Assembly (NCBI RefSeq): GCF_000003815.2
Contig: NC_049979.1
Location: forward strand, 12,438,766-12,502,765
Reading direction: 5' to 3'
From: Branchiostoma floridae
Taxonomy: Eukaryota > Chordata > Leptocardii > Amphioxiformes > Branchiostomatidae
DNA: 64,000 nt
Part shown: in pieces, positions 50,457-62,391 of the stretch
How positions within the stretch are numbered: the first letter of the stretch is position 1
Layout: every line of letters starts with the position of its first letter
Position numbers and translations under genes: made by a program
The notes under the pieces: generated by a model
Database searches by the model: none
Seen by the model: only the letters and a program-made list of their open reading frames with translations
Told to the model about the DNA's origin: nothing

Positions 50457-52638
50457 GACCGAGGACCTGGTCAGGCTTGGAGAACTTTGGAGCCACCTGC
50501 CATAGGATACAGATGAAAGTTACATGATACAGACTGGGCTCAAAGCACTGGTCGCATTTCCAAAATTTGAGCTCCTAACAGAGGTACAACAGTACACCTT
50601 GATGTGTGAAGGTTTATGTACATTAAGGAACTATTGTACACAAGTACACAGCATATACTTGACATTTAAGCGATATGAAAAAATTGAAGAAAAAATTTTT
50701 TTTTACATTACTTGTTTTCATTTTTGTTAGCTGTGGAATTTCAGATTCACACTCTATGTTGTGCACAAAAGTTTTTACTTTTTTAGTGCATCTAAATAAT
50801 TTGAAGTAAAAATCAACTGTTAGGTATACCAATGCTAAATCCCAAACATGAATTTCAAGCCCTGTACAGAAATTGCTTACTTCATTTCTGGCATGGTAAA
50901 ATAGTGCATGTCACCTACCCTAAATAGAATGTATTGAAGAAATGCTGCCATTGGGGGACTCCACAATTTAAGTGTGATGTGCCTTGATATTTTCATTACT
51001 GTTGGATAACATTCCAAAATGTGTTAATGTCTGCCATGGACTGTTTTACATGTATAGAAAATAGTTCAGTGGAGTTGTTTTAGGAAGAGAGAGTTTAGTA
51101 GCCAAATACAATGGATATTGAAGTATTCATAGACAGGGTAACTTGGTAAGATAAGAAATATCAAATCTGTACATGTGCATGCCTGGAATGTTGTTATAGC
51201 TGTGCTGGATTGAGATAAGGTGCAGCATTGGACAGGATGTACTGGTTTCCTTGAAATAAAGCTGTTGTAGTGACTACAGTAGTCATCTCTTTGGTTCATC
51301 TCAAGGCGAATGCTTTTCAATAGCTGACAGCACAATACAACTTCACTGACTCTTATAGCCAAGGACACTGGGTCTAACACTACTACTGTTCTACTTTCTT
51401 AAAAGGCAGAAGATATTTTGTTTAGGAGCTGTACAGGTAATTTATATATCTATCAAGATTTATCACATTTGTGGAAGGATTGACATAACAATGGCAGTTT
51501 GACATTGCTTGGCTGGCTCTTGATACAAGTACTGTCTTATGCCACAGGTAAATCTGCTTGGATTTTAGCTGGAGGCTCTCTATCTAAAGGAAAGAAGGCC
51601 CAAGAAAGACACTATATTCCCACATTGTTAGACATTTTTACTTGTCATCAGAACACACTCTGTAAATGGGAAGGTCAGCCTGATAGGTGGCACGGAAGAA
51701 AGCTGTTAGCAATTTAACATGGTAGGATACACTTTTGCCTTCAAAATCATTGCTTAAAATGTGCAGAACAGCATTCCACTTGATATAGAATTCCTTAACT
51801 CCAGACAGACCTGGTGAAAGAACACAAGTTTTTCCTTGGCAGCCGGGATTCTCAAAGATGCCAGAAAACCTTTGGATCTTCCACCCAATCATCAGTGTGA
51901 ATATCATACAATTCATGTTCTTGGAGCTGAAAAAGTTTATCTGAACAATTTGACTGGCATGGTAAGTCTTCTCCCTTCACAGTACCGGCAATGTCAAATC
52001 AACACAGCTACTAGTATTTCAAAATTTAAGAAGACAGAAAAAGTTGAAAGATCTAATTTTCTCAAAGCCATGTATCGCTGTAGCTCGACACTTCATAGAA
52101 ATAAAATTTAGAAAAAGCTTAAGTAAAGATACTATACTTAAAAGGAGAGAAAAGCATCCCCATACAATTGACTAAAGCATAATCTTTACACAATACAGAC
52201 TCTATTTTTCGCTCCACAAGAAAATTACAATTATCTAGTTGACAGAAGTATATGTACATGTGAAAAAAAGGTAAATAGTAAATAGGAGAAGTACATATTA
52301 TCACCAATGTACTGCTCTAAAAATTACAATGTATGTACTTGGAGAGTTGGGTACCAGTTTAGTGTAGTAAGCCAAAAGTAGTGGATACAAGCTAGAAATA
52401 CAGAAGAATTAAATTGGTGATACAGTTAAACCACATACAGTACATAGGAAAGGAACAAACACAAAAAGGACTAAGGTAAGACTACTACCACCAGTATTAT
52501 TCAATGAATAATTTCATATTTTTATACACAGTAAAAAAAATGCACCAATTGGAAATAACATAAAGATACAGCACAACAGGTTGTTTAGTAATAGGGTATG
52601 TACAATAGACATAATGAATCTGTTGTCAGTTGGAAGGC
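50457..52638. other. Convergent 3' region
   Basis: 3' UTR of the K/S-rich gene (plus) followed by the 3' UTR of NSL1 (minus). No exon or defined repeat was recognised. Two open stretches of 70-90 codons at 51499-52111 have no family signature. Confidence 0.45.
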
Positions 52639-55600
52639 TCAGTTTTTCGGCCTCAGTATGTAGCCAGAGGTTGTGTTTTTCCTGAGTGACCTGGAGGCCA
52701 CCTTGTCTTCCAGCAGGAGTTTTCTGTTGGGCCGTGGGGAGGGCGTGGGGGCGGGGCTCCGATCCAGCTGGTTCCGCAGTGGTGTGAGAGATGCTGCCAT
52801 CTGTCGGAGAACAGGAGAATACTGTGAATTTTGACACTTTCCCGGTGTTTCTAAGGTTGCACCATCACCACACTGCAGCAATATTACTTACATTGTTTCA
52901 GTAGCAAAGCAGAAGGTACAGAAAATTTTGAATGTAGCAAAATCTAAAGTCAATCTACCATTCATCACTTTATGGCCATAATAGATAAGACTGACTCTTA
53001 AGGTCTGTTGACTAGCAAGACCAACACTTATCTGTCTTATCAACAGTATTAGGTACACTTACATATACATTTGTAGTATTTGTATTAGAATTATATTTCA
53101 ATTATTGGCTGAATGTTTGCATGTTCAGACAAAGGAAATTCACGACTTCCAAGTATAGCATTTTCATATATTACTGATCTCCAGGCATATTTACAGGTAG
53201 CATAAAGTAGCATCAAAGCTGGCCTAGGAGTATAGCCGGCCACAGGTAAATCTGCCTGCAGATTAACTAATAGTATAGCATTAAGAATACAATGGTTGAC
53301 TGGAGTAGTGCTACACAATATTTCCATACATTCATATGACTTATTGTACATTGTATCGACATCTGCTTTAGACATTGCAGTCATCTACTAAGATTTGTCA
53401 TTACCACACAAACCTTTGCCTCGTCCTTATGCGGCCTGAAGAGGACCCTGTCAGTTTTGGTGACGGCTGCCGGCTGCTCCAGCAGTACTGCCTTAGTTCT
53501 TTCTGCTTTCTCAAGAACTGTTGGGATGGTCTGGGGACAGACAAGCATAAAAAAGGTCAACTAAGAATGTTGCTAGCAGGGCTAAACAGGGTTGGACAAG
53601 TTTTCTATAAAACTTCAGTCCTATAGGGCAAGACATTTTTTGCTAACACCCAATTTGCCCAAATTTGAATGACATTTTCTAATGTATTTTCATTTACAGC
53701 TATTCTTTTATTATTTATTGGCTCTATTTTCCTGCTTGATAAGTAAAAAGTACATGTGATGTATATCAAAATGTCACGTGTGGAAAAATCTTACTTGCCC
53801 CTTCAGGGGTACAGAGTAGGACATGCACTTTAACTTGCCTGTGACAATTGGTGATAGTGGACCAGTCGTTAGCAAGGCTCAAAATACCCACATGCACGTT
53901 TATGACAGTTTGCATGCTATTTCAGTTCAAGATTTTTAAAAAAGTATTCCAAACGTGCTGGTAGTACTGGTACTCTTGAACAATCATGCTAATTGCACTA
54001 CATGGCAGAAAACAGAAACCAAGTAATGTGTATTTCCAGTCCTATTTGACGTCTAGTTTTGTACACTATTTAACCACACCTTGATTTGCTGTCCTAAGGT
54101 GTGCATTGAGTACCTCCATCTGTCCACAAGGCTCTGATCGTCTGGGTCAAACAGGGTGAAAACGTCTCGATGAAGGTTAGACATCCAGGTAGTAAGGTAC
54201 AACACAAAGTTACTCAACCAACAGGATAGACTTTGAAAAACATTCAGGGTCAGACATTTGGGGTAGCATCCATTACCTTTCGCCAGTTTCAGCCAGTCGC
54301 TGATGAAAGGCAGTAGATGCTACCGTGTCATGAGTATTGATGTGTTGAACACATAACTTTCATAATACATGTAGTAAAACATCTGCATCACATGATACTG
54401 ATAGAATGGTATGCACTACAAAATTGGAATACTAGTACTTGTCACTGACTGCTGAAAATAATGTCAACTTACCTGCTGGATTGTGGTCTTCAGGTACGAC
54501 TAAGGAACTTTCCACCGCTGGGACATAGTAATCCTGTGAGAGATATACATATACATGCAGAAAAGTGTTAACATCATGCCAATGATGATCTTAACTGCAA
54601 AATACAATATTTATAGAGGTTGATGAATGTCAGACATCCAAGTTATGAGATACATAATGGTGGCAAATGGCAGGTTGTTTGAATCCAGGGCTCCTATGTT
54701 CAAATCAAATAATGTTGTACCCTTGACAAAGACACTTTACTCAAGCAAAAAGCTGTGCCAGTCTTTGTTTCGGGTTGTCCTACAGATAGCACATTAAATG
54801 GAGGTGCCGTGTTTTAGGAGAGCCACACACTTTGAGCATGTTTAAGAACTGACCACATGTACACTTACTGAAAAGAGTAGGGGTCCAAATACATCAGATA
54901 TGCAAACGTAAAAAAACCGTAAGCAAAGTAAGTACAACCCGGTTGTGTAAAAGAATCCTAATCCTACATCCATCGTCATCAGATATGCAGTATGTATGCT
55001 TCAGTACAGACATTTTTTAATACAATCAAATATAATGCAACAGTTACTCATACAGGTGGACAGAACCAATCAATCAATAGTAGACCCACCAGTGCCGTAG
55101 CCTGGGCCTTGAGTTTCTTGGCCAGCTGTTTGGTTATCTTCTGGGGGCAAATCTTCCTCTTCCTGGTGGTGGTGCAGATTAAGTTGTCCAGTTCCTGCTC
55201 TAACGCCGTCTCCTCCTGTTTGTCATTCTGGCTGGCCTGCGGATCTACATCTGCAGGGACTGTGGAAGGACGAACCCCATCGTAATTCAACTCAGTGGAC
55301 TAACTCTACCATATTATCTATGCTGGCTAATGTGGCTATAGTATAGGGCACAAGAGAACCCAGCCAACGTTGAAAATCGCGAACCAAGTCACCCCCCCCC
55401 CAATAAAAACCAACCCCATTCGAAGACTGCAACGGAGTCTAAGGGAAGACACTGATTTTCTTTATGATGTCTTGGTTTTTTTATGTGATATAATATCACA
55501 CAAAAAACAAGACGTCATATTATACGAGTAGTAGTATTGTCCACTGGTTTACTCTGACTGACTAACATGTTTTGTTATGTGGGCGAAGCCACACATATAG

Positions 55601-57321
55601 TTTTCTTACAAGTATTTCACCGGAAATCAGAAACAAATGGAAGCCTCCATGTACTCCATGTTTCAAGCTTTTTGATTGGCCTAAAGTCGCACTTTCTCGG
55701 TTGTACGTCAGAGGTGAACCTATCAACGCGCAGGACACAATCGGCATCCATTTTGATAATAGCCAATCAAAACTCAGAAAAATGGAAGCTGTTAGCAAAT
55801 ACTCCGCGTTCCCAGCTTTTTGATTGGCCTAAATTCAGACTGTCTCGGGTGTACGTCAGAGCTGGACCTATCAACGCAGAGAACACAAAATGTCATTCGG
55901 CATCCAGTTTTATAATAGCAGCTGAGACGCGGCAGTAAATCGGCCATGCATTCGACCAAACAGGCGCTCAAGGAAGAAGTTGCCCGCCACGGAATGAACA
56001 AGATTGATAAATTTGCACAGAAAAACATTATCTTCAGAAAATGGGACCTTGGAATCTTGCAAATTAAACAGTGAACGGACGTGTTCAAGCTACGCATTGC
56101 ATTTGTATACATGTTACCTGTTAAAATGCCGGCGATAACGTTACGGCAAGCTTGGCCGAATGGCTAAAGCACCAGCCACGTTTGCGCTTTTTTCGCTAGG
56201 TCAACCCTGGTTCGATTCCGGGCGGAAGCAACTTTCTTTTAGTTGTCCTTTTTTTTTCTTTTATGATATTTACAACAATTTTATCTTGCAAACAGAGCAT
56301 CGTTCAGTTTACACGCCTTTTTATTTATTTTTTAATTGCCCTCAAAAGACGGCGTTTAAACGGTCGGCCGGTCCATGTGGGGAGGGGGGCTCGTCAACGC
56401 CTCGGACCATACCGGCCGCGGCAGCCAAATACTGTATCGTCGATGTCTGTCGCCTGCGGCGTTAAGTCAAATTTGGAATGGAGGCTACGGTACGGTACCG
56501 GACCTGAACCTGATCATGAATTTCAGCTTTATGATTGCTACACAGCACAACCCGTGACGTCAGGTAAAGGCCGAGAATAGGGGTGAACCGAGAATACGGG
56601 GCACCTAATGGCAATTACTATTGTGTGTAAGGTAGTTTGACTTAAACTTCAAAAAAAGGCCACGGGAAAGACTTGCTGCATTTTCGCGAAAATGTTGTCA
56701 TTCTAGTTGTTTCTTTTCTTGCGATTTTTCCTTTCTTTTCCCTTCGCCCACATCCTGCATTTTTTCAAAAATGTTGCCTTTCTAGTTTTCTTTTGTTTTA
56801 CAGTGTATGGTGGGCCCCCTTGGAAATCAACTTTCAAAAGTTGTTGCGGCTACCCACCCGTTTTGAGATAAATAAATATTATAAGTAAACAAATAAATCA
56901 TAAATTATTTTGGATATTTGAGTATGCATATTATATAGTTGTAGAAGCACTAGAAGGCCAGTGAAGTTTGGACACTAAAGGGTTTGACTGGCCTGATACC
57001 CTCATGGCCGAGTTCTACGTTCCATACTCCAGAAGGAAGGAATGGTGGAGGCTTGTTGTAAACTATTTTCACAAGAAATTCTTTGTTGTTGTCGCATGTC
57101 GTCAAGACCGATGCGTCAAGACCCACCCACCGATTAGTAGACTACTAGTAGTGAACAAATATCGACACTGTAAAAGCATATGCTGTTACAAACTGTGTCT
57201 CTCGAGTTTCCTAACATCTACGTGGCCATATAGACAAGGTTAAACTGATCAAAAGTAGCACGCAAACGATAAAAAGCTCGGTTTTCTTACCTGACGGTTC
57301 AGCAGAGTGACTTTCCGCCAT
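52639..57321 (-). CDS. NSL1: NSL1: MIS12 kinetochore complex subunit (short form)
   Basis: NSL1 is one of four MIS12-complex subunits linking CENP-C chromatin to NDC80/KNL1. Six minus-strand exons (57321-57291, 55250-55090, 54533-54473, 54165-54080, 53530-53414, 52800-52639) join in phase to 205 residues. The match begins at ALEQELDNLICTTTRKRKIC and PQKITKQLAKKLKAQ (human DQFDEIIVDIATKRKQYPRKILECVIKTIKAK), continues with IPTVLEKAERTKAVLLEQPA and ends GYILRPKN (human YPLRPKK). Exon 1 encodes only MAESHSAEPS. The first 100 or so residues of human NSL1 have no counterpart in the exons found, so either the region is lost or a phase-1 exon in the 2-kb first intron was missed. Head-to-head with TATDN3, as in human, which strongly supports the call. 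Confidence 0.88.
54170..54340. repeat. Dispersed palindromic repeat in NSL1 intron
   Basis: Contains CGATGAAGGTTAGACATCCA and a hairpin GTAGCATCCATTACCTTTCG / TGATGAAAGGCAGTAGATGC. It belongs to the same family as the repeats near 4672-4890 and 28290-28440. It begins almost at the acceptor of NSL1 exon 4. Confidence 0.6.
54655..54890 (+). repeat. Diverged SINE copy
   Basis: GTACCCTTGACAAAGACACT, TTGTCCTACAGATAGCAC and TAGGGGTCCAAATACATCAG follow the order of the SINE at 41470-41750. It is more diverged, with a decayed tRNA head. In the NSL1 intron. Confidence 0.6.
55560..55935. repeat. Tandem duplication in NSL1 intron 1
   Basis: About 55664-55760 and 55808-55900 are direct copies sharing AGCTTTTTGATTGGCCTAAA, TGTACGTCAGAG and ACCTATCAACGC, with a period of about 145 bp. 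Each carries an inverted CCAAT box. It may be an old promoter-like duplication or a remnant of a repeat. Confidence 0.55.
56146..56232 (+). pseudogene. tRNA-like remnant
   Basis: TGGCCGAATGG fits an A-box and CCTGGTTCGATTCCGGG folds as a clean T-arm with B-box. The acceptor strands (GCAAGCT versus CGGAAGC) do not pair and the anticodon arm is not formed, so this is a pseudo-tRNA (Leu/Ser-type D-arm) or a SINE head. In NSL1 intron 1. Confidence 0.45.
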
Positions 57322-57542
57322 CTTGAAATTTTCCCGCTTACAAATCGCGCACGCGCAATCACTACTTAATTTTTCTAAGGTCAAGGGTCGATAATGTTAA
57401 AAGTCAATAAGGTTAAAGGTCAAACACGTTTTGTTGAGAGAAGCTGTTTCCAAATTTTGAGTTTTCAGAGATGGTTTCCTAAATTCTGAGTTACATTGGA
57501 GTTTACAAATGTGGGCAGTTAAACGGGAGACTGTACAAGGAA
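57322..57542. promoter_or_regulatory. NSL1-TATDN3 bidirectional promoter
   Basis: Only 221 bp separate the two start codons. On the minus strand, AAGATGGCGGAAAG overlaps the NSL1 ATG and combines a YY1-like and an ETS-like motif. GCGCACGCGC at about 57347-57356 resembles an NRF1 site. These are typical of TATA-less housekeeping promoters. The head-to-head arrangement is the same as in the human locus. Confidence 0.75.
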
Positions 57543-60500
57543 ATGGAAGGATATATCGATTGCCACTGTCACCTTTCCGCGCAGGAGTTTGACGAGGTAA
57601 CGTTAGGGATAACTTCAATTCAATTCCTTCAACGCTTGCATTCAATTCACTCTGAGTTTAATATGTATGGTCTATATATCTAACGTTGATACACATTGAT
57701 ATGGTATTACATGTGTAATACACAGTGTATAGTATTGTAATAATTATTACAATAGAGCATAAAGAAGCATTATATAGTTGTCTCAGATTATGATGGAAGC
57801 TCGAGTGTTGGCGACAAAATTCATATCAAAACTCAGAGTTTTGAGACGACTTTGTTCCCCTCTGCGCAGGAGAATGTGTGATGAAATTACATGCATCAAA
57901 TTTTCAACGATCACTGTTGCCTCCTTCAGAATCAATACTGATGACCAGAGTACCTTTGTGTTGGAAGAAGTTTTTAATAGCATTGTACTATAAAAGCATT
58001 GTATAAATTAACACCAAATGTCAAATTTGCCCACATTTATCTCATCAGGATCTGGATGAAGTTATAACAAGAGCAAAAGAGGTAAGTTAAGAAATTTTGA
58101 AATATGATGTTGTAAGAAGCATCTAACAGTTGCATATAGAAAATACACCATGGCTGATGTTTACTCGTGGTATTCTGCTGTAAGTCCTGGAGATATGTTA
58201 TCTATGGTTGAAGTTTTGATGGTTGGATTATCATTTCCCTCAAGGCTGGCATTGGTGCAATTGTTGCAGTTGCAGAATTTCCTTGGGAAGCTCCAAAGAT
58301 TCTTAGTCTTTCTCAAAAGTGAGTAACAAACTGAATATATATACATTTCAGTTATGCTTTGATGTAAAGGCAGTCTCTTGTTCAGGTGTGACTGTACATC
58401 ACTAGTAAATAACTATCAAACATAATTCTAATAGTGGTCCCTTTCACAGTCAGTGCAAAGATATTTTTGACACTTTTAAATTCTTATTTCACAGACATAA
58501 AGACTTCATTTTCCCATGCCTTGGGGTCCATCCTGTTCAGGTAGGGTGTTATAACATGAAAATGTTTTCATGCAGTAGCCTTGCTGTAGTGAACAATAGT
58601 TACAAAGGAAATTCCTAAGATTACTAAGGCTGTAAGGGCTCTACATATAGTACTTCAGTTCACTGAGTTTACAGCTGCCAAGTTCTTGCATCTTAAGAAG
58701 GCACGGTGTTGTTGTTTAGTATCAAAGAGATTTCAAACCTTTCAGAAAAACACATTCAGAATATGTACAGAAAATCTTTTTTTCCTTTCCATGCAGGCTG
58801 AACCACCTGACTCTCAAAGAAGTGTGACTTTGGAGGTAACAGTGTTTTAAAACATTTTCCTGGAGGCTACCAGTAGACATGTGCATATCTGATACATTTT
58901 GATGATGCAATGCAAAACAAGTCAAGCAACTGGATAAATTTGTGTAAGAGTCAGTTGTCATCCATTAAACAAAGCTACTTGTCTTCAGTGACAAAAAATG
59001 TCTATTCTGAGATTGAGTATCAAGACAAGTGTAGCCTGTATATAAAGCATCTCAAATGATATGTTATATACTGTAAATGCAGAAATGTTCGCGGTGGATT
59101 AATGTTCGTGGTTTTTGCGGCGGCCACTGCACCGCGAATTTAAAACCACCGCGAACATTTTTTCATAACAGTAAGAGACTACTGTAACAGTGCATGGTGC
59201 TACCGCGAAATTAAAACCACCGCGAAAAGTCCATTTTCCCGCTACCGCGAAATTAAATCCCCGCGAACTTAAATGCATTTACAGTATATTATTGTTTTGT
59301 ATTATTTCGTCAATGTATCTGACCCTCGTTGTAAAGTTTGGTTGTTTTCCAGGACCTTGGGCAAGTGGAACCAGTGATAGGGGATAATGTGGAAAAATTA
59401 GTTGGTATTGGTGAGGTATGTTTTTCAGTACTACTGGTACATATATTAATGTCTTTGAATTCCATTGATTTTGTAGATGTCATCTATCCTTTGTGAAATG
59501 CCAAGTATTGCAATTGAGGCTTATGCTGAAATCTAGTCTTCAGTCAGGCTCTAACACTTATCACCATTAGAAGCTAATGACTTAATAGCTAACAATAAGA
59601 CTGGATTGCAGGCTTGTTGAGGTTGTGCTTAAGATTCAACTTTTGGTCCATTTTGTCTCCTTGCACAGGTTGGTCTGGACTTCACACCATTCAACGTGAA
59701 GGGTGCCTCTGACAAAGACGTGCAGAGACAGGTGTTTGCAAGGCAGGTAAGATACAACATGTCCTTAAGAAACCACCTTAACCTTTAGGACCTAGAGTGT
59801 AAGTACAAATAATTTTGGCTTTCTGTAAGGTACAATGTTACTGTAGAGATTCAAGTGCTCGTGTACCAGTATGTATGTATAAAGTGGCAGTGTTGGAGAG
59901 CAATCATTGAGTGCACTTGGTATAGGATGCAAGGGAAAGGGGATCAATAGTTGTTTAGTATACTTCTGGAATTATGGCAGAAAGAAGTGGGGTTTTTTTT
60001 GGTAACACACAGGTTTTCTCAAGGCTGTCTCTGAATATCTTTGAATTTCTTGATTTGCACTTTCAGATTGACTTGGCCAAAAAGTTTGACTTACCAGTGT
60101 AAGTTGACATTTCCGTATTTGAAGATAAGTAACTTTCACATCTTCTACATTTACTGTATAATATATATATATATATACACAAATGTATTATGTATCTTTC
60201 ATTTTATGAGACAATTTTGTGTTACCATGTGCACATATCTAATTTAAATTGCTGGTCTTTGTTGATATTTCCCCATACTACAGGAATGTGCACTCTCGCT
60301 CAGCTGGGAGGCCAGTTATACAGCTGCTTAAAGAGCAAGGTAAATGATAGCAAATCTTTTTACTGCATGTCAAGTTTTGTCATATAATAGTGTGTCTTCA
60401 TGATATGTTCAAACCATACAACCTACTTGTATTAGTTAAAGTTTGGGCAAATACTTATCTGAAGTTTTACAATGTGTACTCTTGTAAAGAGAAACTATTA

Positions 60501-62391
60501 GTAGAAAATAGAATTCATTACTACAGTCGACCTTTGTTTTGCCCAGGAGCCAGCAAGGTGCTGCTGCATGCCTTTGATGGGAAGGTGTCCGTGGCTCTGC
60601 AGGGGGTCCAGAGTGGCTACTTCTTCTCTGTTCCTCCCTGCATCGTCAGGAGTGAACAGGTGGGTTGTCCTGGTAATGTAGCAGTACCTATTATCATGTG
60701 GTACCTATTATCATGTGGTATCCAAGGAGGTTATCATGTGGTATCTATTATCATGTGGTACCTGATATAGTTCACTCTGGGTCATCTTAACATGTCAACG
60801 TGTATTATGCAGAAGTCACATCTCATCAGCAAAGAATTCTTTTTACTAATAAAGCAGTGAAATGGGTTTGTATTCATCTATATAACAAAATAAGGCCCTG
60901 AAGCATGAACAACTATTACTTCCCATGTGTCACAAGACATCATCTCAAGCGACCAAGTCCACCCTCTCTTTCCAGACGTTCTTGTTCCTCATAGACACTA
61001 ACATATAGCCTCCTTCACCGGCCTCTCTGGGAAGCTTGGCAATTTTTTTTTTTTTGGGGGGGGGGGGGGGGGGGTAGGTCGATTCGCGATTTTTAACCGG
61101 GAATATGCCGGGAAAGGAATATATGCCGGGAAAGGAATATACACCGGAAATCTTGTACGGGCTAGGCGAAATTGGCTTCCCAGTAGGCCTGCTACTCTTC
61201 GGTATCTACAAAGCCCTATTAAAAAACACTTATCACCATTTGGTATGGATGTGCGAACTTCCCGTCATAAACGCGTCCAGCACTGGCAGCCCGGCACACA
61301 CCCCGTTGCGCGATGACCCGTAACTTTGTAACGGTCGTCGGGTCACGCATTTCAAAACACGGCTCATTTGAAAACGAGTACTTACCGTAGAAAAACTCCG
61401 CTGAAACTTCCCATCATGTACGAAAGAGCTTCCCCGAGTTGAGGGAAGGACTATCCCTGGCCATTGCTGTGGTCTGCGAAGGCAATGATTGTTTTGTTGG
61501 CCTTGCTACAGGCCAAGGCAAGTCGCTCTGCTATCAGATTTTGCCGTCGATTGCCAGAGAACTCACCATGGTCATCGTCATCTCGCCACTTCATGCCCTT
61601 GTTGCTGATCAGGCAAGGCTTGTATGCACTACGTGTGGGAAATCGTTTTTTGTATTTTTCGAGATCGAGGGACCGTCTTTTTACGGCTCTCGCCCCCCTC
61701 CCCATTCAGATTGCCGGTCGGATCATCGATGGTGTCTGAAAGTATGTTTTAAACCCACTGGAAAAAATGTTTTACACTGATCTGAAATGTAAGTTTTGCA
61801 CGTGTATCAATTATTCAAACTGTTGTATCAATTATTGTAACTCTGGAAGGGACAAAGGCAGGCAGCGTGTGCACCGTTTCCGGTAACGTTACGTAGGTTT
61901 GTGGCACGCTTCGGGGTGGCCGTGCACTATTAACGTTGAAGTGTGAATTACTTCTCGCGGCAGTGTGAATAACTTCTCGCGAATACATTAATTGGCCGTC
62001 TGAAAGGCATTCTTAATCATTATTGCGTTTGTAGATACCGAAGAGTAGCAGGCCTACTGGGAAGCCAATTTCGCCTAGCCCGTACAAGCTTTCCGGTGTA
62101 TATTCCTTTCCCGGCATATATTCCTTTCCCGGCATATTCCCGGTTAAAAATCGGGAATGGACTTACCGCCCCCACCCCCCCCCCCCAAAAAAAAAATTGC
62201 CAAGCTTCCCAGAGAGGCCGGTGAAGGAGGCTAACTAACATAATCGTTACTAAATCATGATTATTCTAGAATTAATGAGCCTCAAGATCTATCATGTCTT
62301 TCTGCCACAGAAACAGAAGCTGGTGAAGGCGATCCCGCTGGAGAATCTGATGTTAGAGACAGACTCACCTGCACTGGGACCTGTCAAACTG
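57543..62391 (+). CDS. TATDN3: TATDN3: TatD-type metal-dependent hydrolase (3' end beyond window)
   Basis: TatD proteins are TIM-barrel metallo-nucleases. Eleven exons (57543-57596, 58049-58081, 58245-58318, 58495-58540, 58797-58835, 59353-59415, 59669-59746, 60067-60098, 60284-60339, 60547-60659, 62311-62391) join in phase to 223 residues. Metal-site motifs are all present: DCHCHLS at the N-terminus, VGIGEVGLDF (Glu), [11 protein letters not shown] (His), VLLHAFDGK (His) and [10 protein letters not shown]-type [10 protein letters not shown] (Asp). Human TATDN3 is about 274 residues, so roughly 50 C-terminal residues are missing; none is recognisable before 64000, where the intron is full of repeats. 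Intron 10 carries a 1.2-kb TIR element. The start was chosen because [12 protein letters not shown] aligns with the human start region. Confidence 0.95.
59067..59288. mobile_element. MITE with TA duplication (TACTGTAAATGC ends)
   Basis: 59069-59286 has ends TACTGTAAATGC and GCATTTACAGTA, with TA on both sides. The interior repeats ACCGCGAA and TTCGCGGTGG in both orientations, giving a complex hairpin. The TA duplication suggests Tc1/mariner-type mobilisation. In TATDN3 intron 5. Confidence 0.78.
60997..62242. mobile_element. 1.23-kb TIR element carrying a helicase-like fragment
   Basis: The element is 61006-62233, with ends TAGCCTCCTTCACCGGCC and its inverse complement, and perfect 9-bp flanks ACTAACATA (60997-61005, 62234-62242). 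The inverted repeats are about 195 bp (to about 61205; from about 62030) and include a poly-T/poly-G run and direct repeats of ATGCCGGGAAAGGAATAT. The unique core of about 825 bp contains the RecQ-like fragment at 61436-61630. There is no transposase. The 9-bp duplication with long TIRs and captured coding sequence recalls Pack-MULE elements. In TATDN3 intron 10. Confidence 0.88.
61436..61630 (+). pseudogene. RecQ-type helicase fragment inside a DNA transposon
   Basis: The frame reads [36 protein letters not shown] and [17 protein letters not shown]. That is RecQ motif I (usually PTGxGKSLCYQ, here [11 protein letters not shown]) followed by motif Ia (VVSPLxxLxxDQ). Only about 60 residues are recognisable; the rest of the helicase is absent, so this cannot be a working enzyme. 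It is either a captured host exon or the relic of a helicase belonging to a larger autonomous relative. Confidence 0.75.

Noticed and set aside
55947-56072. 41-residue ORF MHSTKQALKEEVARHGMNKI...
   Set aside because: Within NSL1 intron 1 on the other strand, with no homology or splice support.
56146-56232. Functional tRNA gene
   Set aside because: The T-arm is good but the acceptor and anticodon arms do not pair; treated as a pseudo-tRNA or SINE head.
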